Shown here: piece by piece, positions 1 to 8,900 of the stretch | How the letters are laid out: each line of letters starts with the position of its first letter | How positions within the stretch are numbered: position 1 is the first letter of the stretch | Assembly: GCA_003249035.1 (NCBI GenBank) | Contig: QBMK01000031.1 | Span: forward strand, 1 to 64,000 | From: Pseudanabaena sp. | GTDB taxonomy: Bacteria; Cyanobacteriota; Cyanobacteriia; Pseudanabaenales; Pseudanabaenaceae | Direction of reading: 5' to 3' | Length of the DNA stretch: 64,000 bases | Notes under the pieces: model-generated | What the model was told of the DNA's origin: nothing | Databases searched by the model: none | What the model saw: only the letters and a program-made list of their open reading frames with translations | Position numbers and translations under genes: made by a program

Positions 1-9
1 GATAATTTA

Positions 10-66
10 ATAAAACCCAAAATTGGTTCGGCGGGCGAAGCCCGCCGAACCAATTTTGGGTTTTAT
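10..66. repeat. Perfect palindrome (27-bp arms, GAA loop), dispersed copy 1
   Basis: Two perfect 27-base arms flank the trinucleotide GAA, with GCGAAGC at the tip. An inverted copy lies at 45683-45739, and even the asymmetric flank GATAATTTA on its left is reproduced there in inverse orientation, so this is a copied element and not a chance terminator. No gene is visible on its left within the window, so a terminator role cannot be judged. Confidence 0.9.
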
Positions 67-307
67 ATGCACATGTTATTTAATTTTCATTCCTAAATTC
101 CCAAAGTGTGTTTCATTTAATCCACCAGGACTGACTGTTGCTAGAATTTTGAACTTTCCATTCTAAATATGTTCAATTCTCAAGTTTTGTCTTTAAACAT
201 TTCTTAACAAAGAAGAAATGTTTACTGTTTTGTTAAGAAACCTGTGCGGTTGCCCTACAATGCCAATCCTTTCCTTTGCAGGGCTAAAAACAAACAAGAA
301 ATAATTT

Positions 308-475
308 TTAATCTTTAGGTAAAAATTGAGGATTTAAAACATCCCTTCGATCAAAGGGACAAACCTCTGGCAAAACGTCAAGATCTAAGCCTGTCTCCTG
401 AGCCGTTATCAATCTCGCATCTTGATAGCATCCGATAAACACATCTTCAAAATAAGGCTTAAGACTAGGACTCTT
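308..475 (-). pseudogene. DUF29-family C-terminal relic
   Basis: Read on the minus strand this stretch is open for 55 codons up to a TAA at 308-310. It encodes a segment beginning SPSLKPYFEDVF and continuing CYQDARLITAQETG, with PEVCPFD and a NPQFLP end. That matches my memory of the C-terminal tail of cyanobacterial DUF29 proteins. A TAA codon (476-478) immediately precedes it, and no start or N-terminal half is present, so it is a decayed fragment. DUF29 has no established biochemical role. The rest of the 67-544 interval shows no other coding signal. Confidence 0.65.
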
Positions 476-544
476 TTAGAATTATTTTTTTGAGCATGCC
501 ACAAATGCGCGTTACTGTGTCATAATTACAAAGCGTTAAAAAAC

Positions 545-616
545 GCCCTCATGGCTCAGGGGTAGAGCATTCCCTTGGTAAGGGAAAGGTCACGGGTTCA
601 AATCCCGTTGAGGGCT
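545..616 (+). tRNA. tRNA-Thr (anticodon GGT)
   Basis: A cloverleaf can be drawn. The acceptor arm GCCCTCA (545-551) pairs with TGAGGGC (609-615), followed by a discriminator T. The D-arm contains GCTCAGGGGTAGAGC. The anticodon stem TTCCC/GGGAA closes the loop TTGGTAA, which gives anticodon GGT. The T-arm contains GGTTCAAATCC. CCA is not encoded. Threonine identity follows from the anticodon. Confidence 0.95.
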
Positions 617-667
617 TAGCTAGGAATAAATCATAGATCGGATTATTCACAGAATCTACTCAATCTA

Positions 668-964
668 ATGATAGAAAGACTAGATAGAATCGAAGCGGAG
701 CGTATAGAAGAAATCACCGCTCAAAATGCTATTAACTGGCAAGAAACCAAAGCAGTAGCAACCTCAAACGCCCGTGCAGTTGATGTAATGTTGCAACAAA
801 TGGCAATGGACAGAGAAGAGAGAAATGCAGTTTTAGAAGTGATTGCTAAACAGCAAAGGCAATTAGACCGACATCAGCGCATCCTCAAAGGATTGCAAAC
901 CGAGAACCGCCGTATTTTAGATTTATTGCTCAACGACCCGCCCGAACTAGATGACGAAGAATAA
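668..964 (+). CDS. Small coiled-coil protein of unknown function
   Basis: 98 aa, very rich in Glu, Arg, Gln and Ala, with heptad-like spacing across most of its length and an acidic tail (PPELDDEE). No catalytic motif, signal peptide or membrane segment is visible. It resembles the many short cyanobacterial coiled-coil proteins that begin with a run such as ERLDRIEAERIEE, sometimes found beside toxin or NTPase genes. No convincing ribosome binding site precedes the ATG. It lies 51 bp after tRNA-Thr and is convergent with the TPR gene. I do not recognise a function. Confidence 0.6.
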   Translation: MIERLDRIEAERIEEITAQNAINWQETKAVATSNARAVDVMLQQMAMDREERNAVLEVIAKQQRQLDRHQRILKGLQTENRRILDLLLNDPPELDDEE

Positions 965-1013
965 CGAGAAAGGCGATCGCTTCCCGATCTAATCTCTTTG
1001 AAGGAAACCTTTT

Positions 1014-2303
1014 TTATTTCCGATCGCTTTCAAGATCAAAGATAACTTTCTGCCAATACCAGACTTCAGGCATATTCGGATGCTCTTGTTTGGCAATATC
1101 GATCAGGCGCTGGGCGATCGCCATATTGCCGCCGACTAAACCGAGTAAGCGCTGCTGTAATTCCAGACTTGGCATTTGCATCAAATCCACAGTTGCCGCA
1201 GCATTTGCCTGCTGGCGCTTACCCTCTTTAGTTTGTTTTTCGAGTTCCGATTGCCAAAGATTAACCCGATCTAAGACATACCGATACCGCTCCATGTTCG
1301 ACTGATTAAACCAAATATTCGCGGCTTGTTGATAATCATCGATCGCACCTTTGAGATCGCCAAATTCATACCTTGCCTCAGCCCGATCGCAATATAGTTG
1401 GGGACTATTGTGATTGAGAGACAGCGATCGTGAAAAGTCTTCGATCGCTGTGCGATAGTCCTTAAGTTTTAGATGAGCTTTAGCGCGATCGCTGTAGATT
1501 TCCGCCATGCTGGGATATTCGCTGAGTAATTCATTAAAATCGGCGATCGCTCCTTGAGCATCACCAATTTCAAGACGGATTCTGCCACGACTGATGCGCA
1601 CTTCAATATTTTGTGGTTCGAGGAAGGTTGCTTGGTTGAGGTCTTTGATCGCTGCTTCAGGATCGCCAAGCTTACCTAGGGTCAAGCCTCGCAAACAAAA
1701 AGCTTTAACATTTTTAGGATCGATTTGCAGCATCCAATTAAGATCGATCAAGGCATTGGTATAGTCGCTCTTATCGATTTTTTGCTGGACATTGGCAAAA
1801 ATATCTGCCGTAGATGGTGGCAACATTGCCTCTAGTGGTTTATAGCTCTCGATGCAACGGCGACAATTATCTTCATCCCGTAGTTCTAAAAATAGGCTTG
1901 CAGCTTTTTTATAGGTAGCGATCGCCTTTTCGATTTGATTTTGTTGTTTATAGGTCAAGCCTAATAATTGATGGGCGATCGCGGATTTGGGCTTAATTAC
2001 TAGCGCTTGAGCAATGTCAGATTGAGCCGCCACGATATCGTTAATTGCAATGCGAGTGATGCTTCGAGCAATATACACATCGATCGCATCAGGTTTGAGG
2101 CTAAGAGCTTGGTCATAGTCGGAGATCGCTCCTTGGCGATCGCTCAAATCAAATAGGACTAAACCACGCTGATAATAGGCTTCAGCCAGTTGAGCATTAG
2201 CAGAGATCGCACGACTAAAGGCTTGTACAGCACCATAGCGATCGCCAGCCTTTGCCTTTGCTAAACCCTGCCGATAGAAATCTTCTTGAAAATCTTGTAT
2301 CAT
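1014..2303 (-). CDS. Tetratricopeptide (TPR) repeat protein
   Basis: 429 aa. TPR units begin near residue 6 (the stretch with AKAGDRYGAVQAFSRAI) and repeat about every 34 residues to about residue 335, with the canonical pattern of W/L-G-Y-A-F-A-P positions. One block (about 140-190) is degenerate and contains a CRRC pair. The C-terminal about 60 residues are non-TPR and end in a stretch on which I see no known domain. There is no signal peptide, so it is probably cytoplasmic. TPR arrays bind other proteins, and the partner here is not indicated by context. Many HIP1 sites lie inside the gene. The ATG at 2303 is the only good start. Confidence 0.85.
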   Translation of the reverse strand: MIQDFQEDFYRQGLAKAKAGDRYGAVQAFSRAISANAQLAEAYYQRGLVLFDLSDRQGAISDYDQALSLKPDAIDVYIARSITRIAINDIVAAQSDIAQALVIKPKSAIAHQLLGLTYKQQNQIEKAIATYKKAASLFLELRDEDNCRRCIESYKPLEAMLPPSTADIFANVQQKIDKSDYTNALIDLNWMLQIDPKNVKAFCLRGLTLGKLGDPEAAIKDLNQATFLEPQNIEVRISRGRIRLEIGDAQGAIADFNELLSEYPSMAEIYSDRAKAHLKLKDYRTAIEDFSRSLSLNHNSPQLYCDRAEARYEFGDLKGAIDDYQQAANIWFNQSNMERYRYVLDRVNLWQSELEKQTKEGKRQQANAAATVDLMQMPSLELQQRLLGLVGGNMAIAQRLIDIAKQEHPNMPEVWYWQKVIFDLESDRK

Positions 2304-2385
2304 GGCTCTACTTGCTATCCCAGCTATAGCGATTATGATAAATGAAACTCATACTTTTGCAGTGCATTACTAAGGAGTTATCGCG

Positions 2386-2673
2386 ATGTCCAAAAAGTCG
2401 AAAGATATCAAGCATCAGATCGAAAAAACGCTGCATACAGTCGCTGACGTAGCTCAACAGCAGTACGAAAAAAATTTAAAAAAAGCCCATAAAAATGTTG
2501 ACAAGCAGGTTGGCTCAGTACGCGATCGCCTTGAAGAATTTGATAGCTGGGCAGTTGAGTCGGTTAATGAGGCTTTAGAAAATGTCGAGAAAAAACTAGA
2601 GAAAAAAGTCTCGAAAACCCTGAACCGTTTTCAAAAAGCAGCGAAATCGGCATGGGAAAAACTAACCGATTAA
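2386..2673 (+). CDS. Lysine-rich helical small protein, unknown
   Basis: 95 aa, almost entirely Lys/Glu/Ala/Val helical sequence with a predicted coiled coil, starting MSKKSKDIKHQIEK. AAGGAG, about 10 bases upstream of the ATG, is a strong ribosome binding site, and a hairpin terminator begins at the stop codon, so this is very likely a real expressed gene. Composition resembles cyanobacterial apolipoprotein/phasin-like or YtxH-like helical proteins, but there is no diagnostic motif. It is divergent from the TPR gene at 1014-2303, with an 82-bp gap that must hold both promoters. Function unknown. Confidence 0.7.
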   Translation: MSKKSKDIKHQIEKTLHTVADVAQQQYEKNLKKAHKNVDKQVGSVRDRLEEFDSWAVESVNEALENVEKKLEKKVSKTLNRFQKAAKSAWEKLTD

Positions 2674-2745
2674 CAAAAAAGAAGCGCGAAGTGCTTCTTA
2701 TTTGTTAATCGGTGGTAGAGGCAATTCATGAATTGCCTCTACCAC
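2668..2745. terminator. Double hairpin between convergent genes
   Basis: The first stem, 2668-2710, pairs GATTAACAAA with TTTGTTAATC around a GCGAA tip. The second, 2712-2745, is a perfect 15-bp-arm palindrome with a CATG loop. They separate the plus-strand small protein gene from the minus-strand hisG. The first overlaps the stop codon of the upstream gene. Confidence 0.75.
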
Positions 2746-2748
2746 GTT

Positions 2749-3381
2749 CTAAACAGTAACTTGCATCTGGCTCATTAACTGACCAAAGCGATCGCTATGG
2801 AGGCGATAACTAAGTGGATGCCCGATTAATCGGGCTGTGCTTTGATATAAAACTTCAATTTCAATCAGCCCATTATCTTTAAGAGTTTTGCCTGTGGATA
2901 CTAAATCCACAATCGCTTCCGCCATGCCTGTAATGGGACCAAGCTCGACGGAGCCATACAGGGGAATAATCTCGACGGGTAGATCGATGCTGTCAAAGTA
3001 GGCTTGGGCGCAACCGACATATTTTGAGGCGACACGACTATGGGGTGGCAGGTCTAGTGGCGATCGGTAGCGGCTCTCTCCTGAAACTGCGATCGACATC
3101 CGACAGCCGCCAAAGCCCAAATCAAGCAACTTTGCTACTTTAGGAGTTTTTTCGCGCAATACATCTTCACCGACAATGCCAGCTTGCGCCTGTCCATATT
3201 CCACATATACAGGCACATCTTGTGCTCTTACTAGCAGAGCCTTGGCAGTTCCTGTGGGATCGGTGATTTGGAGTTGGCGGTTCGATGCATCGAGAAATGC
3301 GCTAAAGTCAAGCCCGACTCCTTGAAGCAAGCGGATCGAGTCTTTTAACAGTGAGCCTTTGGGCAGTGCGAAGGTGAACAT
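2749..3381 (-). CDS. hisG: ATP phosphoribosyltransferase, short form (HisG-S)
   Basis: 210 aa. Catalyses the first step of histidine synthesis, joining ATP and PRPP to give phosphoribosyl-ATP. Visible motifs are the N-terminal [20 protein letters not shown] near residue 68, and the C-terminal SELGPI-type region followed by [14 protein letters not shown], which is the PRPP/product site. Length equals the short HisG family, which lacks the C-terminal regulatory domain and needs HisZ; no hisZ is visible here. The longer open frame up to 3486 is rejected because its extra 35 residues translate a palindromic intergenic element (3424-3472). MFTFALPKG is the family-typical start. Confidence 0.95.
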   Translation of the reverse strand: MFTFALPKGSLLKDSIRLLQGVGLDFSAFLDASNRQLQITDPTGTAKALLVRAQDVPVYVEYGQAQAGIVGEDVLREKTPKVAKLLDLGFGGCRMSIAVSGESRYRSPLDLPPHSRVASKYVGCAQAYFDSIDLPVEIIPLYGSVELGPITGMAEAIVDLVSTGKTLKDNGLIEIEVLYQSTARLIGHPLSYRLHSDRFGQLMSQMQVTV

Positions 3382-3423
3382 GGAATGGTTAGAGCGTTTG
3401 TCATAGTCCATTCTATAGCTATA

Positions 3424-3472
3424 ACTCCCCAATAGAGTTGCGACGCGAAGCGTCGCAACTCTATTGGGGAGT
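3424..3472. repeat. Perfect palindrome, 23-bp arms, GAA loop
   Basis: The arms 3424-3446 and 3450-3472 are perfectly complementary, with GCGAAGC at the tip. It lies 43 bp upstream of the hisG start, in the 5' leader, so it could form a strong RNA hairpin in the leader or act as a terminator for minus-strand readthrough. It belongs to the genome's GAA-loop palindrome class. Confidence 0.85.
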
Positions 3473-3587
3473 ATGAGATCGCCCAAAATGTCAAAACTTG
3501 AAGCTTAAAAATTGAGCAAATCAAAAATCTGCGTAACCGTCCAAGTTAAATCAACTCCATTAAGAACAGGTACAGACTGCTCTCAGT

Positions 3588-3812
3588 GTGAACAACGGTA
3601 TCGCTGTTCACACTGAGATGGGTGATGGGTTTGGACAGGCTAAACGACGGTTCAGTTTAAATCGCATCATGACCAAGTTAGCAAATACTTCGGAAACGGC
3701 GATCGCTATCACTTTCTTGGTGATGAATTTGGAAGCCCTGCTCAGGCGGCTTGTTTTTTCGATTTTTCTTTGGTTATGCTTTGCTCCCAACTTTTGTTTC
3801 TTCCTTCATTAA
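3588..3812 (+). pseudogene. C-terminal relic of an IS transposase
   Basis: The open frame encodes GFGQAKRRFSLNRIMTKL, followed by a hydrophobic tail with TSETAIAITFLVMNLEALL. This is the typical extreme C-terminus of DDE transposases of the IS5/IS1182 type: the KRRF..NRIM..L arm after the catalytic Glu. No catalytic core precedes it, so only the end of the gene survives. The sequence TCAGGAAGCCCTA about 100 bp downstream (3916-3928) resembles the terminal inverted repeat also seen at 56040-56068, supporting IS origin. Confidence 0.6.
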
Positions 3813-3924
3813 AATCAATCCTTAACTTTAATTCTCTTGCTTGGCAATGTCCTAGTAGACTGTTAAAGTACCCTCCTCTTCCTCTTTACCCACTACTTTC
3901 CGCTTAGCCTCTTTTTCAGGAAGC

Positions 3925-4102
3925 CCTATTTACGAGGAAAGTACTGCTAGGGATTTGATAAAGAAACAACTTGCCGATCTCATTGATACTAAACAATCTA
4001 CGATCGCTCTTGTTTAAGGATGCTGATTGTGATTTGCCTTCGCTGTCAATGTTACAGAAAATTGCTGGCGCTCTCGATCGAAGGTTGAGATTAAGTTTTT
4101 AG
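3925..4102 (+). pseudogene. Decayed XRE/HTH antitoxin gene
   Basis: Two pieces in different frames are readable: STARDLIKKQLADLIDTKQ with STIALV, then after a stop and frame change ADCDLPSLSMLQKIAGALDR, ending in TAG at 4100-4102. In intact XRE-type antitoxins these are the HTH and the closing segment, normally joined through an ARLEDADYD-like stretch. The gene is therefore frameshifted and lacks its N-terminus, which abuts the IS remnant. A second decayed relative lies at 20914-21084. Confidence 0.65.
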
Positions 4103-4191
4103 CGATCGCTCCTTGAGTCAAGTTTGGTGTAGTTGCTGTGTTAGTTTTCAGGAAATTAAGCACGATCGCTTGTCAAAATTTGAAAACTTTA

Positions 4192-4210
4192 GGCTATACT
4201 TGGGCTATAC
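4192..4210 (+). promoter_or_regulatory. Direct repeat GGCTATAC upstream of mazE
   Basis: Two identical octamers GGCTATAC lie at 4192-4199 and 4203-4210, spaced 11 bp (one helical turn), 30-48 bp before the mazE start. AbrB/MazE antitoxins usually repress their own promoters, so this is a plausible autoregulatory operator that overlaps a -10-like TATACT. Inference only. Confidence 0.4.
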
Positions 4211-4239
4211 ATATTTTGCAAAAATAATCGTCAAAAGCT

Positions 4240-4488
4240 ATGTTGGTCAAAGTCCAGAAATGGGGAAATAGTCAGGGAATTAGACTCAGTAAAGAGGTTT
4301 TAGCTGAGGCTAATATTCTGGTTGGTGATGCACTAGAGATTATCACCACTAAGGAGCATATTGTGATCAAACCTGTTCGTAAAATTCGATGTAAGTACGA
4401 TCTTAAAGATCTAGTTTCCAAAATTCCTTCTAACTATAAGGTTCAAGAAGAGAATTGGGGATCGCCTGTAGGTTTGGAAGTTTGGTAA
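4240..4488 (+). CDS. mazE: MazE-type antitoxin (AbrB/SpoVT fold)
   Basis: 82 aa. The N-terminal half has the swapped-hairpin DNA-binding signature VQKWGNSQGIRLSKEVL, followed by VGDALEI and a IVIKPV strand, as in MazE. The C-terminal tail (about 50-82) is the toxin-binding flexible arm. It would neutralise MazF and repress the operon. The stop codon TAA is immediately followed by the ATG of the mazF frame (TAAATG). Because the partner toxin carries a premature stop, this antitoxin may now be unpartnered or act in trans. Confidence 0.9.
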   Translation: MLVKVQKWGNSQGIRLSKEVLAEANILVGDALEIITTKEHIVIKPVRKIRCKYDLKDLVSKIPSNYKVQEENWGSPVGLEVW

Positions 4489-4824
4489 ATGGCTAGTTAT
4501 ATTCCCAAAAAGGGCGATTTGATTATCCTCACTTTCGATCCGCAGTCTGGACATGAGCAGAAAGGGCGGCGACCTGCTTTAGTGGTGAGTAATACGCTGT
4601 TTAATCAGCATACGGGCTAGGCGATTGTCTGTCCGATTACAAATACGAAGCGTGATTTTCCTTTTCATGTGGAAATTTCTAGAAGTAAAACACTAACTGG
4701 CTATGTGATGGTTGAGCAAGTGAAATCTATCGATTACAAGTCAAGAAAGGTGAAGTTGATAGAGGCTGCTGCGGATGATATTTTGGCTGAGGTTTTGAGT
4801 ATTTTGGATGCTTGTATTTATTGA
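4489..4824 (+). pseudogene. mazF: MazF-type endoribonuclease toxin, interrupted by TAG at codon 44
   Basis: The frame encodes MASYIPKKGDLIILTFDPQS, then GHEQKGRRPALVVSN, the core of the MazF/PemK mRNA interferase. A TAG stops it at 4618-4620, where the family reads a hydrophobic residue (TG-x-AIVCPIT). After the stop, the same frame continues without other lesions through AIVCPIT, GYVMVEQVKS and a DILAEVLSIL tail to TGA at 4822-4824. Total 111 codons, the normal family length. A single T-to-A change in a TTG codon would explain it. Sequencing error is the main alternative. Confidence 0.85.
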
Positions 4825-4868
4825 ATGTCACCTCTCATCAAGCCAAACCAAAACCCAATAATCGCGTT

Positions 4869-4911
4869 GGGACTAAACAATCAGCGATCGCTTCTTGAGA
4901 CGAATTTGGTG
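4869..4911 (+). repeat. Short XRE-antitoxin 3'-end fragment
   Basis: GGGACTAAACAATCAGCGAT translates as GTKQSAIAS in one frame, the HTH recognition stretch of XRE antitoxins. The following CTTGAG-N-CGAATTTGGTG matches the sequence after the relic stop at 4103-4130 and, in inverse orientation, 20901-20920. It is a third scrap of the same repeat family. The rest of 4825-4925 shows nothing else. Confidence 0.5.
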
Positions 4912-4925
4912 TTCCTCCTTAATAG

Positions 4926-5345
4926 TTATTTTAAAATTAGATTCTGAAAATGTTGATATGAAATAATTTCTACACCTTGAAAAGGGTTTAATATCAACAA
5001 ATCTGCATCGCCTGTGACTAGGTAATTTGCATGACCTGACACGGCTAAATCCAAGAGGAAGTTATCTTTTGCATCTCGACAATCATCAAAATGGTGAGTG
5101 ATTTCGATCAATTCAACTTTTTCATAGAGAAGTGCCACTAAATTCTCAATGGCAGTTTCTGAAAAATATTTTTTAAATTTTGGACGTTTCAAAACTTCAA
5201 TTAATTCGCCAAATAGGTCATCGCTAAATAGAACAATTACCTGACCGCTAATAATGGCTTCGCTAAGACCCCTAATTGATTTGCCGATGAGAAAGCTAAT
5301 CCAAATATTCGTATCAATAACAACGCGAAGTGGATTACCGTGCAT
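4926..5345 (-). CDS. PIN-domain toxin (COG1569-type)
   Basis: 139 aa. PIN domain: RVVIDTNIWISFLIG supplies the first acidic residue, DCRDAKDNFLLDLA gives the central acidic cluster, and YLVTGDADLL the third, with EIISYQHF closing. These acidic residues bind metal for single-strand RNA cleavage. Length and motif spacing fit the 'putative toxin-antitoxin system toxin component, PIN family'. It overlaps the upstream antitoxin gene by 11 bp, which suggests translational coupling. No damage is visible, so this module is probably active. Confidence 0.85.
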   Translation of the reverse strand: MHGNPLRVVIDTNIWISFLIGKSIRGLSEAIISGQVIVLFSDDLFGELIEVLKRPKFKKYFSETAIENLVALLYEKVELIEITHHFDDCRDAKDNFLLDLAVSGHANYLVTGDADLLILNPFQGVEIISYQHFQNLILK

Positions 5346-5553
5346 GATAATTTGCCTGTCTTACGGCTTCGACTTCTTCAGTAATATCTTCAAAACTTAG
5401 TTCGTCAGTTTGCACTGAACTTAAAAATTTATTGAATCTCGCTGAAAATGTGTCTTTTTCTAGTAACTGCAATAATTCCAGCTTTTCTTGTAGATTGCAT
5501 TGCGCGATTACTGTTTTAAGTTGAGAAAAGTCTATGGAGATGGACACATTCAT
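5335..5553 (-). CDS. Antitoxin partner of the PIN toxin
   Basis: 72 aa from the ATG at 5553, which is preceded by a strong AGGAAGG ribosome binding site; the longer frame to 5583 lacks one and is rejected. It is a small helical, acidic protein starting MNVSISIDFSQLKTVI, with a C-terminal acidic stretch (SFEDITEEVEAVRQ) typical of a toxin-wrapping arm. I see no clear DNA-binding fold. The call rests on the 11-bp overlap with the PIN toxin gene and its size. Confidence 0.65.
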   Translation of the reverse strand: MNVSISIDFSQLKTVIAQCNLQEKLELLQLLEKDTFSARFNKFLSSVQTDELSFEDITEEVEAVRQANYHAR

Positions 5554-5746
5554 TTTTGCCTTCCTACAAAAAATCACTAGCATTTGGATATTGCTAATAT
5601 TGTACAGCGATCGCCTAATTCATCAGTATCTAATCGCTCTACAAAACTTGGAGGCGATCGCCAAACCTCAACAAAATCCTAATGTATATCCAGATCCCCG
5701 ATTTTTTGTTAATGTCATTATCTATCCTCGCCCATAAAGTTGAACT

Positions 5747-5929
5747 GTAGGGGCAGTGCATTCCCGCAGGAATTTCTAATTTTTTAGATCGTCTTCTTTT
5801 GGGAATGCTCTGCCCAAAACTTCGCAACGTTGGGACAAATTGTCTGTAAAAGCAAAGAGGGCGTAGCATTTGTGGATCGAGATTTCTGTGCTGGGTTTTA
5901 AAATTGTGGCGCAAATGCTAAGCCCCTAC
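5747..5929. repeat. 183-bp MITE-like element, copy 1
   Basis: The element starts GTAGGGGCAGTGCATTCCCG and ends GCAAATGCTAAGCCCCTAC, with terminal inverted repeats GTAGGGGC/GCCCCTAC. Internally two hairpins can be drawn: a GCATTCCC/GGGAATGC pair, then GTAGCATTTG/CAAATGCTA. A second copy of exactly the same length is at 27466-27648, and a partial copy of the second hairpin at 27346-27421. No target-site duplication is obvious. The right end abuts the stop codon of the NTPase-TPR gene. The preceding 5584-5746 holds nothing I recognise. Confidence 0.85.
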
Positions 5930-8900
5930 TTATTGCACTTTCGCAATCGCCTGACGCAGCATCTCAATCATAGTATCAATGCCCTCAAGTTTAGTAGGAA
6001 ATTGCGCTATAAGTTCTGCATCTTTAAGAACATCTGACAGAATACCCAATGGCGTTTTCTCTGTTGCTAAAATCTCTCGTAAGCTGTTTGTGCCACGCTC
6101 GATTTCACCAATTCCAACTTCATGTAATGATCGAAAGAGGCGATCGTATTGAGAATTACTAGTAAGAAGTTCTAATCCTTGTTTCCATAAAGTAATTGCT
6201 TCTTCTTTTTTACCTTGTCGTCCCATTACAGTCCCAAGATTGAATCTTGGAGGTGCAGATTCTGGGGGAAGATTGATTCTCTGTTGATAGGAAGAGATCG
6301 CTAATTCGTACTTCCCTTGAGCTTGGTAGACATTGCCTAAACCGTTGTGAGGAGGGGCAAGTTTTGGGTCGAGGTCGATCGCCTGTTGATAGGATGCGAT
6401 CGCTAATTCGTATTCTCCTTGTGCTTTGTAGACATCGCCTAAACCGTTGTGGGGATAGGCATCTTTTGGGTCGATGTTGATCGGCTGTTGATAGGATGCG
6501 ATTGCTAATTCGTATTCTCCTTGATAGGAGTAGACATTGCCCAAACCGTTGTGGGGAGTGGCAGATTTTGGGTCGAGGTTGATCGCTTGTTGATAGGATG
6601 CGATCGCTAATTCATATTCTCCTTGGGCTTGGTAGACATTGCCCAAACCGTTGTGGGGAGTGGCAGATTTTGGATCGAGGTCGATCGCCTGTTGATAGGA
6701 TGCGATCGCTAATTCATATTCTCCCTGAGCTTGGTAGACATCGCCTAAATCACTATGAGGATAGGAAAATTTTGGGTCGAGGTTGATCGCCTGTTGATAG
6801 GATGCGATCGCAGATTCAAACAGATCTAATTTTTCGAGACTCACCCCTAACCCTCGCCATGCAAGGGAATTATCAGGATTTAATGAGCAAGAACTTTGAT
6901 AAGCCGTCTGTGCTTCAGGCGATGCGATTGGTTTACCATCTTTCCAGAGAAGTTTATTGCCAATTCCACTAAATTCTTCTGCTAAATCTTTTCGTAAATG
7001 TAGTGCAGTTTCAGGAAGTTGTTTTTCTGCTTCAAGATACATCTGAAGACATTCTGAATAGCGTTCAAGTTCATAAAGTAATCGCCCACGTTGTAAAAAG
7101 AGAATTACCATGCGTTCGTTCTTACGATCGCCATCAAGCCAACCCCGTTTTGCCAACTTCTCCAATTCATCCAGTAAAACCTTCCGACTATCAGAATCAA
7201 AAAAGTAATAGTCTAAATCTTTAGCAAAAGTTCGCAAACGCTTTTTACTATCCCCATCAAACCGCACCTGAAAAGCCTCAATAACTCCCAAAAGTTGCTC
7301 TTGCCATTCGCGATCATATTGCCAACTTTCCACAAAAAGTGGCACTGCATAGCGCCAGCCAACCTCCACATCTTGCCAAAACTTAAACTGCACCAAATCC
7401 AACAACCCATTCGCAATCCGATCCGACTCGAAATAATCCGCCGTATCCGTAAACTCTTGAGTCCATTCACCCAAGCGCGGTTCCAAATAAGCCACAGCCC
7501 GATCGCTCAACTCCCGCACCATTGGCGACTGTCCCGCCAACCCACAACGCAGATAATCTTGCAAAAAGCTCTCTAGCTTGTCATGCAGCCTAATGCCCTT
7601 ACCCTCCAACAACACAAACGAATGCCTTGCCTTCAGCGATCGCATTTCTGGCTCAAGGTCAGTCACCCCCAGCATCGCCTTTAATAGCTCATTATCAGGA
7701 CGACGCATCATTGCCATCGCATACACCGCCTTTTGGTCGCACTCATCCAAGCAATACCGCAAAAAGCGATCGCTCGTTGCCCTAACCACCGCCTCACGGG
7801 GCGACTCATCATCACGATCCGCCGATGGAGCGCTAAGAATCGTAGCAAGATCGATCCCCTGTTGACGCATCGCTGCAATTTGCTGCACCACAAAGGGAAT
7901 CCCCAAACTAAACTGCTTCACCAACTCCGCCGCCTCATCACTCAGAGGCACATTGATTTGAGGATGCGCGAAATATTCACTCACCTGCTCCCGACTAAAC
8001 TCACTCATCGGGTAAACATAGAGATTTTCCGAAAATATATCCCGATAGCCCTGAAAATAATCCTGAAATACCTTTTTGCTATCCGCCAGATTTGCCCGAC
8101 CTGCGATCGCCCAAACCACCCGTCGCCCCGCCGCCTTGATCACCATCCGCAACACGCGATCGCACTCAAGGCGATCGACAATCTCATAGGTATCCAACAA
8201 CAGCACCAAGGGTTTCTGAGCAGAAATTGCCTGTAAACCATGTCCCAAAGCCTCAGCCAATTGTCGATGGGGAGTCGCAAAAATCCTGCGTTCCTCCAAG
8301 GACAACCGCTTTTTCATCAAACCCACCAAAGCACTCACCGCCCCATCCGCGATCGTCTCATCCACCTTGCCATCTCCCGCCCCCAGAATCGCCTCCACCT
8401 GTGGCAGTTTCCGCAAGGCTCCCAACGACCAACTCAAACCCTTTTTCAAAATCGGCGCATATTCCGCCCCCTCTCCCTGCCTTGCTTGCAGTTCCTTATC
8501 CACCTTATCCTCAATTTGCTTCAGCGTTTTCTCCACCTGCCGATACTTCTCAAAAATCCCCTCCCGCCCCTTACTCACCGTCAAATAAATTGTCTCCAAT
8601 ACTGACTCAGGACGAATGGATTCATGTCCCACATTGAGCGATGGATACTCATTCTTTGCCTCTTCCCAATCCAACCGCAACACCTGAAAGCGATCGGGAA
8701 ACTCTTCCCCAGCCAATTCACAAAACCGCCGCCCCAGAGTCGTTTTTCCCATTCCCCCTTCGCCATAGAGCAAGAAAATATGTGGTGATGTACTGACCGT
8801 TTCTTTCTTCGCAGGTAAATATTTCGCCACCGTTGGCAAATTTTGCGAGAACCATCCAACATTTGGTTGCAGCGATCGCAATACTTCCCGAAATCTTTTC

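Noticed and set aside
1090-1305. 71-aa plus-strand ORF
   Set aside because: Antisense to the TPR gene.
3382-3486. N-terminal extension of hisG
   Set aside because: It translates a perfect palindrome, and HisG-S proteins start at MFTFALPKG.
5639-5914. 91-aa minus-strand ORF, and similar short ORFs at 27302-27569
   Set aside because: They run through the 183-bp element; both encode the same repeat-derived peptide (PQMLRPL) and have no ribosome site.
6190-6870. Tandem repeats as a CRISPR array
   Set aside because: Units are 102 bp, coding, with no spacers; they are TPR units. The tpsA repeats are coding too.
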